DNA of 17,920 nt from Turicibacter sp. UBA7094 (GTDB taxonomy: Bacteria; Bacillota_I; Bacilli_A; MOL361; Turicibacteraceae): NCBI GenBank assembly GCA_002493395.1, contig DKYS01000058.1, positions 14,342-32,261 of the forward strand, read 5' to 3'. Made by a program: the position numbers and the translations under genes. This document shows, piece after piece, positions 8,574-15,233 of the stretch. Under the pieces are notes generated by a model. It searched no databases. It had not been told where the DNA came from and worked only from the letters and a program-made list of their open reading frames with translations. The number at the start of each line of letters is the position of its first letter. Position 1 is the first letter of the stretch.

Positions 8574-9926
8574 TTAAATAGACACCATTTTTTCCTTTTT
8601 TGTCACCTGTTCTAACTCTTTTTCATCAATTATTTCTAATTCAGTTTTATGAGATCGTTGTCCGTAAGAAGCCTCTTTATCAGGTAAGATTAAGTGCAGA
8701 ATCACACCAATGATTGCAGATAATGCCATCCCTGATAAGGTAATCTTTCCAACATTAATGGTTAATCCTCCAATTCCTACGATTAAGATAACTGCACCAA
8801 TGATAAGATTGCGTTGGCGTCCAAAATCAATCTGATTATTAATTAAAACGCGAACTCCCGATGAAGCAATAACTCCAAATAGAAGAATACTTACACCACC
8901 CATCACGGCACCCGGAATGGTCTGAACTAATGCGGTAAACTTTCCGATAAATCCTAAACAAAAGGCTGTAACTGCTGCTCCTCCAATAACCCACACAGAA
9001 GCAACCTTCGTCAACCCAATAACCCCTGTATTTTCACCATAGGTTGTATTGGCTGGCCCTCCAATGAATCCGGCACAGAATGTCGCCACTCCATCCCCAA
9101 TCAATGTACGGTGCAACCCTGGATTTTTCGTTAAATCACGTCCAATAATTGATCCTAAAACAAGATGATCTCCAATATGTTCTGTAATTGTTACAATTGC
9201 AACCGGAATCATAATTGATGCAACTTCTAAATTAAACACCGGTTTCGAATGTAAGAAAGCAAACGATGGAACCTCAAAGAAATTTGCCTGCCCAACCGCG
9301 GTAAAGTCAACTAAGCCAAACAGGATTGAAAATAAGTAACCCACCACGATTCCACTAAAAATCGGAAGCAATTGAAGCAATCCCTTCGTATACGCTGAAA
9401 CTAAGACAGCCATTAATAATGTAATTAAGGCAACTAGAATATGTTCAGAAGCCATGTTCACAGCTGTACCTGCTAAACTTAATCCAATAACCATAATAGT
9501 TGGTCCAATAACAACCGGTGGCAACAATTTATTTAACCAGTCTGTTCCTATACATTTAATAATAAGGGCAATCACTAAGTAAACAATGCCAACCATCATT
9601 AACCCGCCCATCACAGCACCATAATTAGCTCCATCGATGATTTCACCTTGTGCATTTAACGATGCACCTAATGCTAGGGCCGAGGTGATTGGTGCAATAT
9701 AAGCGAAGGACGATCCCAAATAAACTGGGGATTTTCCCTTTGTTACAAATAAATAAAACATTGTCCCAATTCCTGACGAGATTAAAGCTAAACTTACCGG
9801 TAATCCGGTCAACATTGGAACAAGAACGGTTGAACCAAACATTGCTAACACATGTTGAAGGCTTAAGGCCATCCAATGCAAGGTCTTTGGTTTTTCATGA
9901 ACATCTAAAACCAGTTTCTTATCCAT
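8574..9926 (-). CDS. uraA: Uracil permease, NCS2 family
   Basis: Membrane transporter predicted to import uracil, probably with protons (called pyrP in Bacillus). It has 450 residues with about 14 hydrophobic segments, as expected for NCS2. The N-terminal QHVLAMFGSTVLVP block (24-37) is typical. The family signature region FIGGPANTTYGENTGVIG lies around residues 290-307. The C-terminal tail of about 30 residues is charged and lysine/glutamate-rich, so presumably cytoplasmic. The ATG at 9926 follows AGGAGG at 9 bases. It is the first gene after the PyrR leader, so import is controlled with synthesis. A weak terminator separates it from pyrB. Confidence 0.95.
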   Translation of the reverse strand: MDKKLVLDVHEKPKTLHWMALSLQHVLAMFGSTVLVPMLTGLPVSLALISSGIGTMFYLFVTKGKSPVYLGSSFAYIAPITSALALGASLNAQGEIIDGANYGAVMGGLMMVGIVYLVIALIIKCIGTDWLNKLLPPVVIGPTIMVIGLSLAGTAVNMASEHILVALITLLMAVLVSAYTKGLLQLLPIFSGIVVGYLFSILFGLVDFTAVGQANFFEVPSFAFLHSKPVFNLEVASIMIPVAIVTITEHIGDHLVLGSIIGRDLTKNPGLHRTLIGDGVATFCAGFIGGPANTTYGENTGVIGLTKVASVWVIGGAAVTAFCLGFIGKFTALVQTIPGAVMGGVSILLFGVIASSGVRVLINNQIDFGRQRNLIIGAVILIVGIGGLTINVGKITLSGMALSAIIGVILHLILPDKEASYGQRSHKTELEIIDEKELEQVTKKEKMVSI

Positions 9927-10001
9927 TTACTATACCTCCTAAGATAATCGATATGACAAACTTAAAATTTGTCCGATCCCCCGTTTAACAAAATAAAAAA
10001 A

Positions 10002-10035
10002 CCTCTTTTAGCTTTATTAAATAGGCTAAAAGAGG
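10002..10035 (-). terminator. PyrR-controlled attenuator (intrinsic terminator) before uraA
   Basis: A perfect 11-bp stem (arms 10002-10012 and 10025-10035) with a 12-base loop is followed on the minus strand by a run of T (complement of 9991-10001). It stops transcription before uraA. Its promoter-proximal arm can pair instead with the upstream TTAAAAGA (complement of 10073-10080), giving a candidate antiterminator. Confidence 0.88.
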
Positions 10036-10093
10036 ATACACGAATTCCCTAGTTAGGTAATAGGTTCTATTATCTTTTAAACGTGTTCTTCTC

Positions 10094-10107
10094 AGCCTCA
10101 CGGGACC
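10094..10107 (-). promoter_or_regulatory. PyrR-binding RNA loop
   Basis: The minus-strand RNA reads GGUCCCGUGAGGCU, matching 13 of 14 positions of the PyrR-binding consensus ARUCCNGNGAGGYU. The one change (A to G) turns an expected A-U pair into G-U and keeps the stem. It is followed by GAGAAG, as in Bacillus pyr leaders. It begins about 14 bases after the predicted transcription start and upstream of the attenuator. By known PyrR biology, UMP-bound PyrR stabilises this loop and favours termination. No pyrR gene is in the window. Confidence 0.9.
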
Positions 10108-10127
10108 GAATTAAAGCTTTCACAAAT

Positions 10128-10156
10128 ATTATAGAAGATTAGGAAATAAAAGTCAA
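10128..10156 (-). promoter_or_regulatory. Promoter of the pyr operon
   Basis: On the minus strand TTGACT (complement of 10151-10156) and TATAAT (complement of 10128-10133) are separated by exactly 17 bases. This is a near-consensus housekeeping sigma promoter. The predicted start near 10121 gives a leader of about 195 bases. The rest of the 9927-10241 gap holds only the leader elements and an AT-rich tail after the HD gene. Confidence 0.88.
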
Positions 10157-10241
10157 TGTCTCTTCTTGTAGAAATTTCAATTTTTTATTTTTATTACCGG
10201 TTTCTTACAAATCAATTCTCCTACTTTCTTAAGAAGAATCT

Positions 10242-10883
10242 CTAACTCTCGCCATTCCACTCATCAAGAAATTGTTCTATAAATTTTTCCATAAACTGAT
10301 GACGTTTATCCGCAAATTTTCTCGCTGCGGGAGTGTTCATTAGATCTTTTAATTTAAATAATTTCTCGTAAAAGTGATTAATAACTGTCCCCTTATGATT
10401 GCGATAAGCCTCCTCATTCTCAAAATCCATAATCGATAATTGCTCATCATACATCTTTATTCCTTTAGCCCCACCATACATGAAAGTCCTTCCAATCCCT
10501 ATAGCCCCAATCGCATCTAAACGATCTGCATCTTGAACAATTTGCGCCTCTAGGCTCGTAAGTTTCGTTGAGTTCCCCCCTTTAAAGGAAATATTCTTAA
10601 TGATATATTGAATGGAATCTAACTCTTCTTGACTACACCCACTTTCTTTTAAAAAGAGCAGTAATTTTTCCTCCTGTTTTTTAACCTGCTTAAATAATTT
10701 TGGATCAATAACATCGTGCACGAGGGCGGAAATTAAAATAATTCGTTCGTTTCCGCCCTCCACATTTAAAATCATACGTGCATTTTGATAAACTCTAAGC
10801 GCATGGTCAAGGCTATGTCCACTCGTATCTTGGCAAAGTTCCTTCTCTAAAAATGAAATAATTTTAGGATAAATAGCTTCCAT
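10242..10883 (-). CDS. HD-domain phosphohydrolase, YpgQ/YedJ-like
   Basis: Predicted metal-dependent phosphohydrolase of 213 residues. Visible motifs are GHSLDHALRVYQNA (22-35), the HD pair His56-Asp57 in SALVHDVIDP, and the downstream Asp118 in VQDADRLDAIGAIGIGR. These make a complete H...HD...D metal site. Relatives include Bacillus YpgQ, reported as a nucleoside triphosphate pyrophosphohydrolase; the substrate here is not evident. I chose the ATG at 10883 because GGGAG lies 8 bases upstream and the family N-terminus begins there. A 44-residue hydrophobic extension from 11015 is open, but its start falls inside the upstream terminator hairpin and it spans a promoter, so I reject it. It precedes the pyr operon on the same strand but has its own promoter, so a link to nucleotide balance is only suggestive. 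Confidence 0.9.
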   Translation of the reverse strand: MEAIYPKIISFLEKELCQDTSGHSLDHALRVYQNARMILNVEGGNERIILISALVHDVIDPKLFKQVKKQEEKLLLFLKESGCSQEELDSIQYIIKNISFKGGNSTKLTSLEAQIVQDADRLDAIGAIGIGRTFMYGGAKGIKMYDEQLSIMDFENEEAYRNHKGTVINHFYEKLFKLKDLMNTPAARKFADKRHQFMEKFIEQFLDEWNGES

Positions 10884-10917
10884 TCTGACACTCCCGTTCT
10901 TTGCAAATTTCTTTTTC

Positions 10918-10923
10918 ATTATA
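10918..10923 (-). promoter_or_regulatory. Candidate -10 box for the HD-domain gene
   Basis: A perfect TATAAT lies on the minus strand 35-40 bases before the chosen start. No good -35 hexamer is seen at 17 bases (AGATAA). The position between the preceding terminator and the ribosome binding site supports it. Confidence 0.5.
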
Positions 10924-11001
10924 TCAACAATGCTTCCAATTATCTTTAATGAAAACAAATAAATACTGATTCTGTCGATGCAGAAAGAGAATAAAACTAC
11001 A

Positions 11002-11025
11002 AAAAGAGGCATCATAGCCTCTTTT
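11002..11025 (-). terminator. Terminator after the 470-residue paralogue gene
   Basis: A 9-bp stem (AAAAGAGGC/GCCTCTTTT, arms 11002-11010 and 11017-11025) with a 6-base loop is followed on the minus strand by TTTTTGTAGTTTT. It starts about 20 bases after the stop codon of the upstream gene and separates it from the HD-domain gene. Confidence 0.82.
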
Positions 11026-11046
11026 ATATATAATAAGGATAAAAAT

Positions 11047-12459
11047 CTACAAACAATTATTAATAACTAATAATAATGAACGGTAATTCGGAATCATGTT
11101 ATCCTCACCTAAGAATGTTAAAAAGTGGGCAAGTACTGGTTTACAGTGAGATAATACTGGCTGCTCTAATTGTTCAGGTAGGACATTTAAACAGATATCT
11201 TTTACCGCATCACCCGTCCACTCGCTAGGAATTTGATTTCGAATCGTATACATCGCTAAAACAAAAGTCTGCGTGATTAATCGATATTGCATTTTTGCCT
11301 GCTCATCTAAATCATTTAACTTATCTTGAAGCGTTAGTGTATCTGTAATCTGATCAGCGAATGAAACTAACTTATCAACATCACTTTGTTCACTTTCAAT
11401 TGCTTTTACATTCGAAGAGGTCGCATTTTGTAATTCTTCAAATATATATTCTGCGAACTCATGAGCACGAGCAACATGAGAATCAATAGATAATTTGACA
11501 TCAATCTGTTTACAGATATCTTCTAAAAGAGCATAAGTATCTTCATCCTCAGCAACAATCTCACAAGGTCTAATTTTTAATTCAAGAAATTGTTTTGCCA
11601 ACTCATTAACGGTGTCCGATAAATATAAAGCCGCCGTTTCTTGAACATCCAAGTAGAATAATTGCCCCTCTTCCGAATCAACTAGGGCAGTGACTAACAT
11701 AAAAAACGGCTGTCCGGATCCAACTTCAACAACAGGATTTGGTAAATAAAACTGAATAGCTTCCAATGTGATAAGTAGCTTAGGAAGTTTTTTAAGTCGA
11801 TATGCCAACAAATCGTTTTGAAAAATAGTCATTTTAGGAGCAGGAGATTTTTTATATAGATTAGAATCCACAAAAGTTCCTTGCCATCCCTCTTCCTCAG
11901 TATAATATCTCATATAATATTTACTATCATACACTTCAGGCACCTGTAAATTATTCGTCAATTCCAAACGAGCAACCTCAACTGCCTGCTCTAGTGCCTT
12001 AGTTAAAAACCGGCATTGCCAAGAGTCGGTTAAATACCATGAATAAATTCCCGGATGATGATAACGAAATTGTGGACATTTCGTTTCCTCTTTTAATTGA
12101 TAGCCTAAGAATTCTGCCTGCTCCTCATCATGTTCCGTTAACATTGTATAATCTACAAAATTGGCCACCAAGCAGTTCTTCTTCACTTCCGCCTTCATAA
12201 AAATATGATCCATATAAGCAAGACTTGCCTTATCATATAAATATCGATAAGATTGATAACCCGATTCTCCTAAGTAAACAGATAAAGAGAAATACTCCCC
12301 CATCATCCCCATGATACTGCAAAATCCGTCTATCTCTCTTTCGTTATCATGCACGATAAACACTTGAGAGGCGTACATCCATTTCCATGGTTGTAATTTT
12401 TTAAAAGCGATTGCCGCTTCATACAATCTATGTAACTCAAAATTCGTAGCGATCCCCAT
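11047..12459 (-). CDS. Uncharacterised protein, paralogue A of the pair flanking yidC
   Basis: I do not know its function. It has 470 residues, no signal peptide and no clear membrane segment, so it is probably cytosolic. The N-terminal domain carries LQPWKWM (22-28), then SQVFIV, GFCSIMG and VYLG (61-64). A middle domain (about 225-350) has LPKLLITLEAIQFYLPNPVVE followed by a glycine turn VGSGQPF. The C-terminal helical part has IPSEW near 411 and PNYRSLLLVI near the end. All three regions recur in the same order in the gene at 13541-14881. From memory this resembles proteins annotated with DUF7309 and DUF6930; I could not verify that. No catalytic motif is apparent. The ATG at 12459 follows GAGGGG at about 10 bases. 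It is divergent from yidC, 256 bases away, and ends at its own terminator. Confidence 0.85.
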   Translation of the reverse strand: MGIATNFELHRLYEAAIAFKKLQPWKWMYASQVFIVHDNEREIDGFCSIMGMMGEYFSLSVYLGESGYQSYRYLYDKASLAYMDHIFMKAEVKKNCLVANFVDYTMLTEHDEEQAEFLGYQLKEETKCPQFRYHHPGIYSWYLTDSWQCRFLTKALEQAVEVARLELTNNLQVPEVYDSKYYMRYYTEEEGWQGTFVDSNLYKKSPAPKMTIFQNDLLAYRLKKLPKLLITLEAIQFYLPNPVVEVGSGQPFFMLVTALVDSEEGQLFYLDVQETAALYLSDTVNELAKQFLELKIRPCEIVAEDEDTYALLEDICKQIDVKLSIDSHVARAHEFAEYIFEELQNATSSNVKAIESEQSDVDKLVSFADQITDTLTLQDKLNDLDEQAKMQYRLITQTFVLAMYTIRNQIPSEWTGDAVKDICLNVLPEQLEQPVLSHCKPVLAHFLTFLGEDNMIPNYRSLLLVINNCL

Positions 12460-12579
12460 GATAATCCATCCCCTCTACTTCCATTTTAACCCTTTCTACT
12501 TAAATAATATGTCATTAGATAGAGAATCATGTTAAATTTAAACAAATTCACTTTTAAACTGAATTTCACATAATTTTTA

Positions 12580-12608
12580 TTGAATTAAGCGTTATTTTCA
12601 CTTATAAT
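12580..12608 (+). promoter_or_regulatory. Promoter of yidC
   Basis: TTGAAT (12580-12585) and TATAAT (12603-12608) are 17 bases apart, predicting a start near 12615 and a leader of about 100 bases. A second TATAAT at 12645-12650 lacks a matching -35. The leader has a weak inverted repeat (ATATTG 12649-12654, CAATAT 12675-12680) and no credible MifM-like upstream peptide. The remaining AT-rich part of the gap, 12460-12579, presumably holds the promoter of the divergent gene, which I could not pin down. Confidence 0.8.
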
Positions 12609-12715
12609 ACCCTTATTGTAAGTATTTTATAGTATTATCTAGTTTATAATATTGTTTATATGTCTACGATTTAGCAATATACAAATTACACATTAGGGGA
12701 AAGAAGGAATTTTAA

Positions 12716-13507
12716 TTGAAAAAGAAGTTAAGTTTAGTCGTATGTTTTGTATTAGTCGCTGGACTACTATCGGGTTGCGCTGTTTCATCTGAACCAATTA
12801 CAGCAGAAACAGCATCAGGATTATGGGATAAAGTATTTGTCTTACCACTTGCAAGCTTTATTACCTTATTATATAAATTACTATCTAACAATTTAGGATT
12901 TGCCATTATTTTAGCGACTGCGATTGTTCGTTCGGTTTTAATGCCAATTTACGCGAAATCAAATAAATCGATGGCGGTTATGCAAGAAATTCAACCACAA
13001 ATGCAACGCCTTCAAAAAAAATATGAAAATAAAAAAGATCAAGCTTCACAAGCAAAAATGCAACAAGAGATGATGGCACTTTATAAAAAATATAATTATA
13101 ATCCGATGATGGGATGTTTACTACCGTTTTTACAATTACCTATCTTCATGGCCTTCTATCAAGCTATTTCTCGTCATCCATTAATTAAAGATGCAGCGGC
13201 TGCTGAATTCTTTGGAATTAACTTAGGAGCTACTGGAACAATACCAAATTACGTGTTAGCCTTTGTCGTTGCAGGATTAACTGTTTACTCACAACGTTTA
13301 ATGAATAAAAATATGACTGCTAGTATGAATGGTCAACAAAATCAAACAAATAACATGATGATGAAAATTATGACTTATTACTTCCCATTTGCCATGTTCT
13401 CAATTACAATCGGAACACCATTTGCCTTCGGATTATATTTCTTAACAGGTTCAATCATGACGATTATCCAATCTTTAATTTTTAAACGTCCGAAATCAAA
13501 AAAATAA
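12716..13507 (+). CDS. yidC: Membrane protein insertase YidC/OxaA/SpoIIIJ family, lipoprotein form
   Basis: Inserts and folds membrane proteins, alone or with SecYEG. It has 263 residues, typical of the Gram-positive form that lacks the large periplasmic domain. Residues 1-20 are a lipoprotein signal with lipobox LLSGC (Cys21 lipidated). Hydrophobic segments follow at about 58-78 (with the conserved groove arginine Arg72 in AIVRSVLMP), 131-150, 176-192 and 219-256. A basic coiled-coil cytosolic loop spans about 85-125. The C-terminus is short and basic (FKRPKSKK). The start is a TTG, supported by AAGGA 7 bases upstream and by the complete signal peptide. The gene is alone rather than behind rnpA, so it may be a second copy; that needs the rest of the genome. 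It ends at a shared bidirectional terminator. Confidence 0.96.
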   Translation: MKKKLSLVVCFVLVAGLLSGCAVSSEPITAETASGLWDKVFVLPLASFITLLYKLLSNNLGFAIILATAIVRSVLMPIYAKSNKSMAVMQEIQPQMQRLQKKYENKKDQASQAKMQQEMMALYKKYNYNPMMGCLLPFLQLPIFMAFYQAISRHPLIKDAAAAEFFGINLGATGTIPNYVLAFVVAGLTVYSQRLMNKNMTASMNGQQNQTNNMMMKIMTYYFPFAMFSITIGTPFAFGLYFLTGSIMTIIQSLIFKRPKSKK

Positions 13508-13542
13508 AAAAAGATATCCTGCTTTGCAGGATATCTTTTTTT
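13506..13542. terminator. Shared bidirectional terminator between yidC and paralogue B
   Basis: A perfect 10-bp core stem (13513-13522 and 13526-13535, loop TTT) is extended by seven A-T pairs, so it has a T-run on both strands. The last two bases of the yidC stop (13505-13507) and the first two read from the paralogue B side (13541-13543) lie within the A- and T-runs. One structure therefore serves both converging genes. Confidence 0.95.
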
Positions 13543-14881
13543 ATAAGTAATATTTTCGAATGCATTGTTCTAAAACTTGATAATTAGGATTTTTTTCAGC
13601 TTCACCTACAACATTTAAATAGTGTATCAACACTTCCGGGACTAATACTAGTTCTTCTTTTGTTAATAAGTTAGGTAAAATTTCCTTACAAGCACGCTCA
13701 ACACTGTTTAAACTCCAATGAGATGGAAGTTCATGAAAATGCCCTAACATTACAACATGGAATAACTCTATAATACTTTCAAATTGGACTTTAGCTCCCT
13801 CTGATAACCATCCACTTAATGAATCACTAGACAATATATATCGACATATTTCTTTACTCGTCGATAAAACTAACTCGATTTCATTTTCTATCCCTTCCTC
13901 CTCTGCAATAAATTCAGACATTTGTTGCTCGATAGCCATTAACTCATTAATAAAGGAATTAGCTGCTTCTAATTCCGGTACCTTTATTAACGGAACCTTT
14001 ATTTGATTTGAAAAATCCTTAAAATTCCTGATAATTTCCTCACAATCAGTTACCAATTGTTTGGGTCTAAACCCTAAATCATTTCGTAAAGTTACAGCAA
14101 ACTTAGATAAAATTTCTTCCTGACTTTTAGGAGTCGGCGAAGACATTTCAACAAAAACTAATTGCTTTGTTTCTTGCTCCAAAATAGCCGTAATCATTGG
14201 GTAATACGCCCGAGAATGCTCTGTTTCCTCAACCGCACGCGGCATTAAAAATTGCGCAATCTCAAATATCATCTCGGTCTGTGGAAGTTTAAAAACACGA
14301 TACGCTTCTAGCTCATTTTTATACGCGATACCTTCCTCTTTCAGTTGCTCTAAAAATATCGAAAGAGAAACTTTCAACGTTTTCCACTGACCTAAGTCAT
14401 CCTGTAATCTCATGAGCGTTTGATCCTCATTTAATAAAAAGGAAGGCGTCTCTTTCATTAATTTAACTAATTCATAAATTTGGCTTAAAACCTCTGATAA
14501 AAAATTAACTTTCCATCCTTGGTGTAACTCCTCATCTATGAAACCAAATTGGCAATCATAAAATTTAATTTCCTCTTGATTAAACACTACAGATAAACAT
14601 GTTTCTCTTGAAAAATGAGGGCCCAATACGTCTTGTAAAGGCTCTATACTATCTAAATCAAGCATTTCAATATAATGGCGAAGTCCCTCTAATCCTAAAT
14701 ATACTTTCAATTCCATTTCATTTCGTTTATTTTCCTGCATACAACAAAATCCCATTAAAGGCGTTTGAGATTCCTTCACGACAAATAACTGAGATTCCGT
14801 CATCCATTCCCATGGCTTCAATTGTTTTAATCTACCTGCTATATCTTGTAAAGAATTCATTTCTAATTTAGTTGCTTCCAT
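13541..14881 (-). CDS. Uncharacterised protein, paralogue B of the pair flanking yidC
   Basis: Function unknown. It has about 446 residues and shares the layout of the gene at 11047-12459. The N-terminal LKPWEWM..SQLFVV, GFC and VYLG blocks are present. The middle domain has LPQTEMIFEIAQFLMPRAVEE then LGFRPKQLVTD. The C-terminus has LPSHWSLNSVERACKEILP near residue 386 and PNYQVLEQCIRKYYL at the end. It lacks the glycine turn (VGSGQPF) seen in its paralogue, which is replaced by HSRAYYP. The overall charge is acidic with no membrane segment. An in-frame ATG at 14899 overlaps the GGAGGG ribosome binding site, so the ATG at 14881 is the likelier start. It converges on yidC and diverges from the flavodiiron gene. 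I recognise no enzymatic motif. Confidence 0.84.
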   Translation of the reverse strand: MEATKLEMNSLQDIAGRLKQLKPWEWMTESQLFVVKESQTPLMGFCCMQENKRNEMELKVYLGLEGLRHYIEMLDLDSIEPLQDVLGPHFSRETCLSVVFNQEEIKFYDCQFGFIDEELHQGWKVNFLSEVLSQIYELVKLMKETPSFLLNEDQTLMRLQDDLGQWKTLKVSLSIFLEQLKEEGIAYKNELEAYRVFKLPQTEMIFEIAQFLMPRAVEETEHSRAYYPMITAILEQETKQLVFVEMSSPTPKSQEEILSKFAVTLRNDLGFRPKQLVTDCEEIIRNFKDFSNQIKVPLIKVPELEAANSFINELMAIEQQMSEFIAEEEGIENEIELVLSTSKEICRYILSSDSLSGWLSEGAKVQFESIIELFHVVMLGHFHELPSHWSLNSVERACKEILPNLLTKEELVLVPEVLIHYLNVVGEAEKNPNYQVLEQCIRKYYL

Positions 14882-15125
14882 CCCAATCCTTCCCTCCATA
14901 TCATTTTCTGTATTATGGTATAATTAATCATTTTTTACACATCCTATATAAAATATTGAGAATTTTAATAATCCATAAAACTATTTACTGAGCTAATAAT
15001 TTAAGTTTTTTCCTCAAATAAGACAATATTTTTACAAAAAACACTCATTAATTTTGTTTATTCTTATCCATCTAAAAAAATAATGGCACCCATAAAAATA
15101 ACACTAAAATAAAAGAGCGTCTTTC

Positions 15126-15154
15126 TTGTGAAATTGTTAATTTTCAGGTATTTT
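15126..15154 (+). promoter_or_regulatory. Candidate promoter of the flavodiiron gene
   Basis: TTGTGA (15126-15131) and TATTTT (15149-15154) are 17 bases apart, each matching 4 of 6 consensus bases. A start near 15161 would leave a leader of about 70 bases containing two inverted repeats. The weak hexamers suggest a need for activation or a different true promoter. Confidence 0.4.
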
Positions 15155-15165
15155 ATAGATGTAAG

Positions 15166-15202
15166 GTGAATAATTTTTTCACAAACAAAAATTTATTTGT
15201 TT
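15166..15202. repeat. Two operator-like inverted repeats before the flavodiiron gene
   Basis: GTGAA (15166-15170) and TTCAC (15178-15182) form one repeat with a 7-base spacer. AAACAAA (15183-15189) and TTTGTTT (15196-15202) form a second with a 6-base spacer. They are adjacent and lie 30-70 bases before the start codon. Such sites are plausible operators for a redox or NO/O2 regulator, but neither matches a consensus I can name with confidence. Confidence 0.45.
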
Positions 15203-15233
15203 CATTATTACAGTAAAATATTGGAGGGAGTTT

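Larger units (their letters stand above)
14882..15233. other. AT-rich divergent intergenic region
   Basis: About 350 bases between paralogue B and the flavodiiron gene. I see no ORF with a ribosome binding site, no RNA gene and no strong terminator. The right third holds the candidate promoter and inverted repeats listed separately. The left two thirds (about 14900-15120) are AT-rich without recognisable structure. Confidence 0.6.

Noticed and set aside
10884..11015. Hydrophobic 44-residue N-terminal extension of the HD-domain protein, which would look like a membrane anchor
   Set aside because: Its ATG sits in the loop of the upstream terminator hairpin, the stretch contains a TATAAT promoter element, and a good ribosome binding site precedes the internal ATG at 10883.
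12652..12696. Fourteen-codon TTG-started ORF in the yidC leader, considered as a MifM-like sensor
   Set aside because: Far shorter than MifM, no ribosome binding site, no membrane segment.
15166..15184. Rex-like site (TTGTGAA...TTCAC) upstream of the flavodiiron gene
   Set aside because: The arms are 7 bases apart instead of the usual 4 and the distal arm lacks the ACAA end, so the match is too poor to name the regulator.
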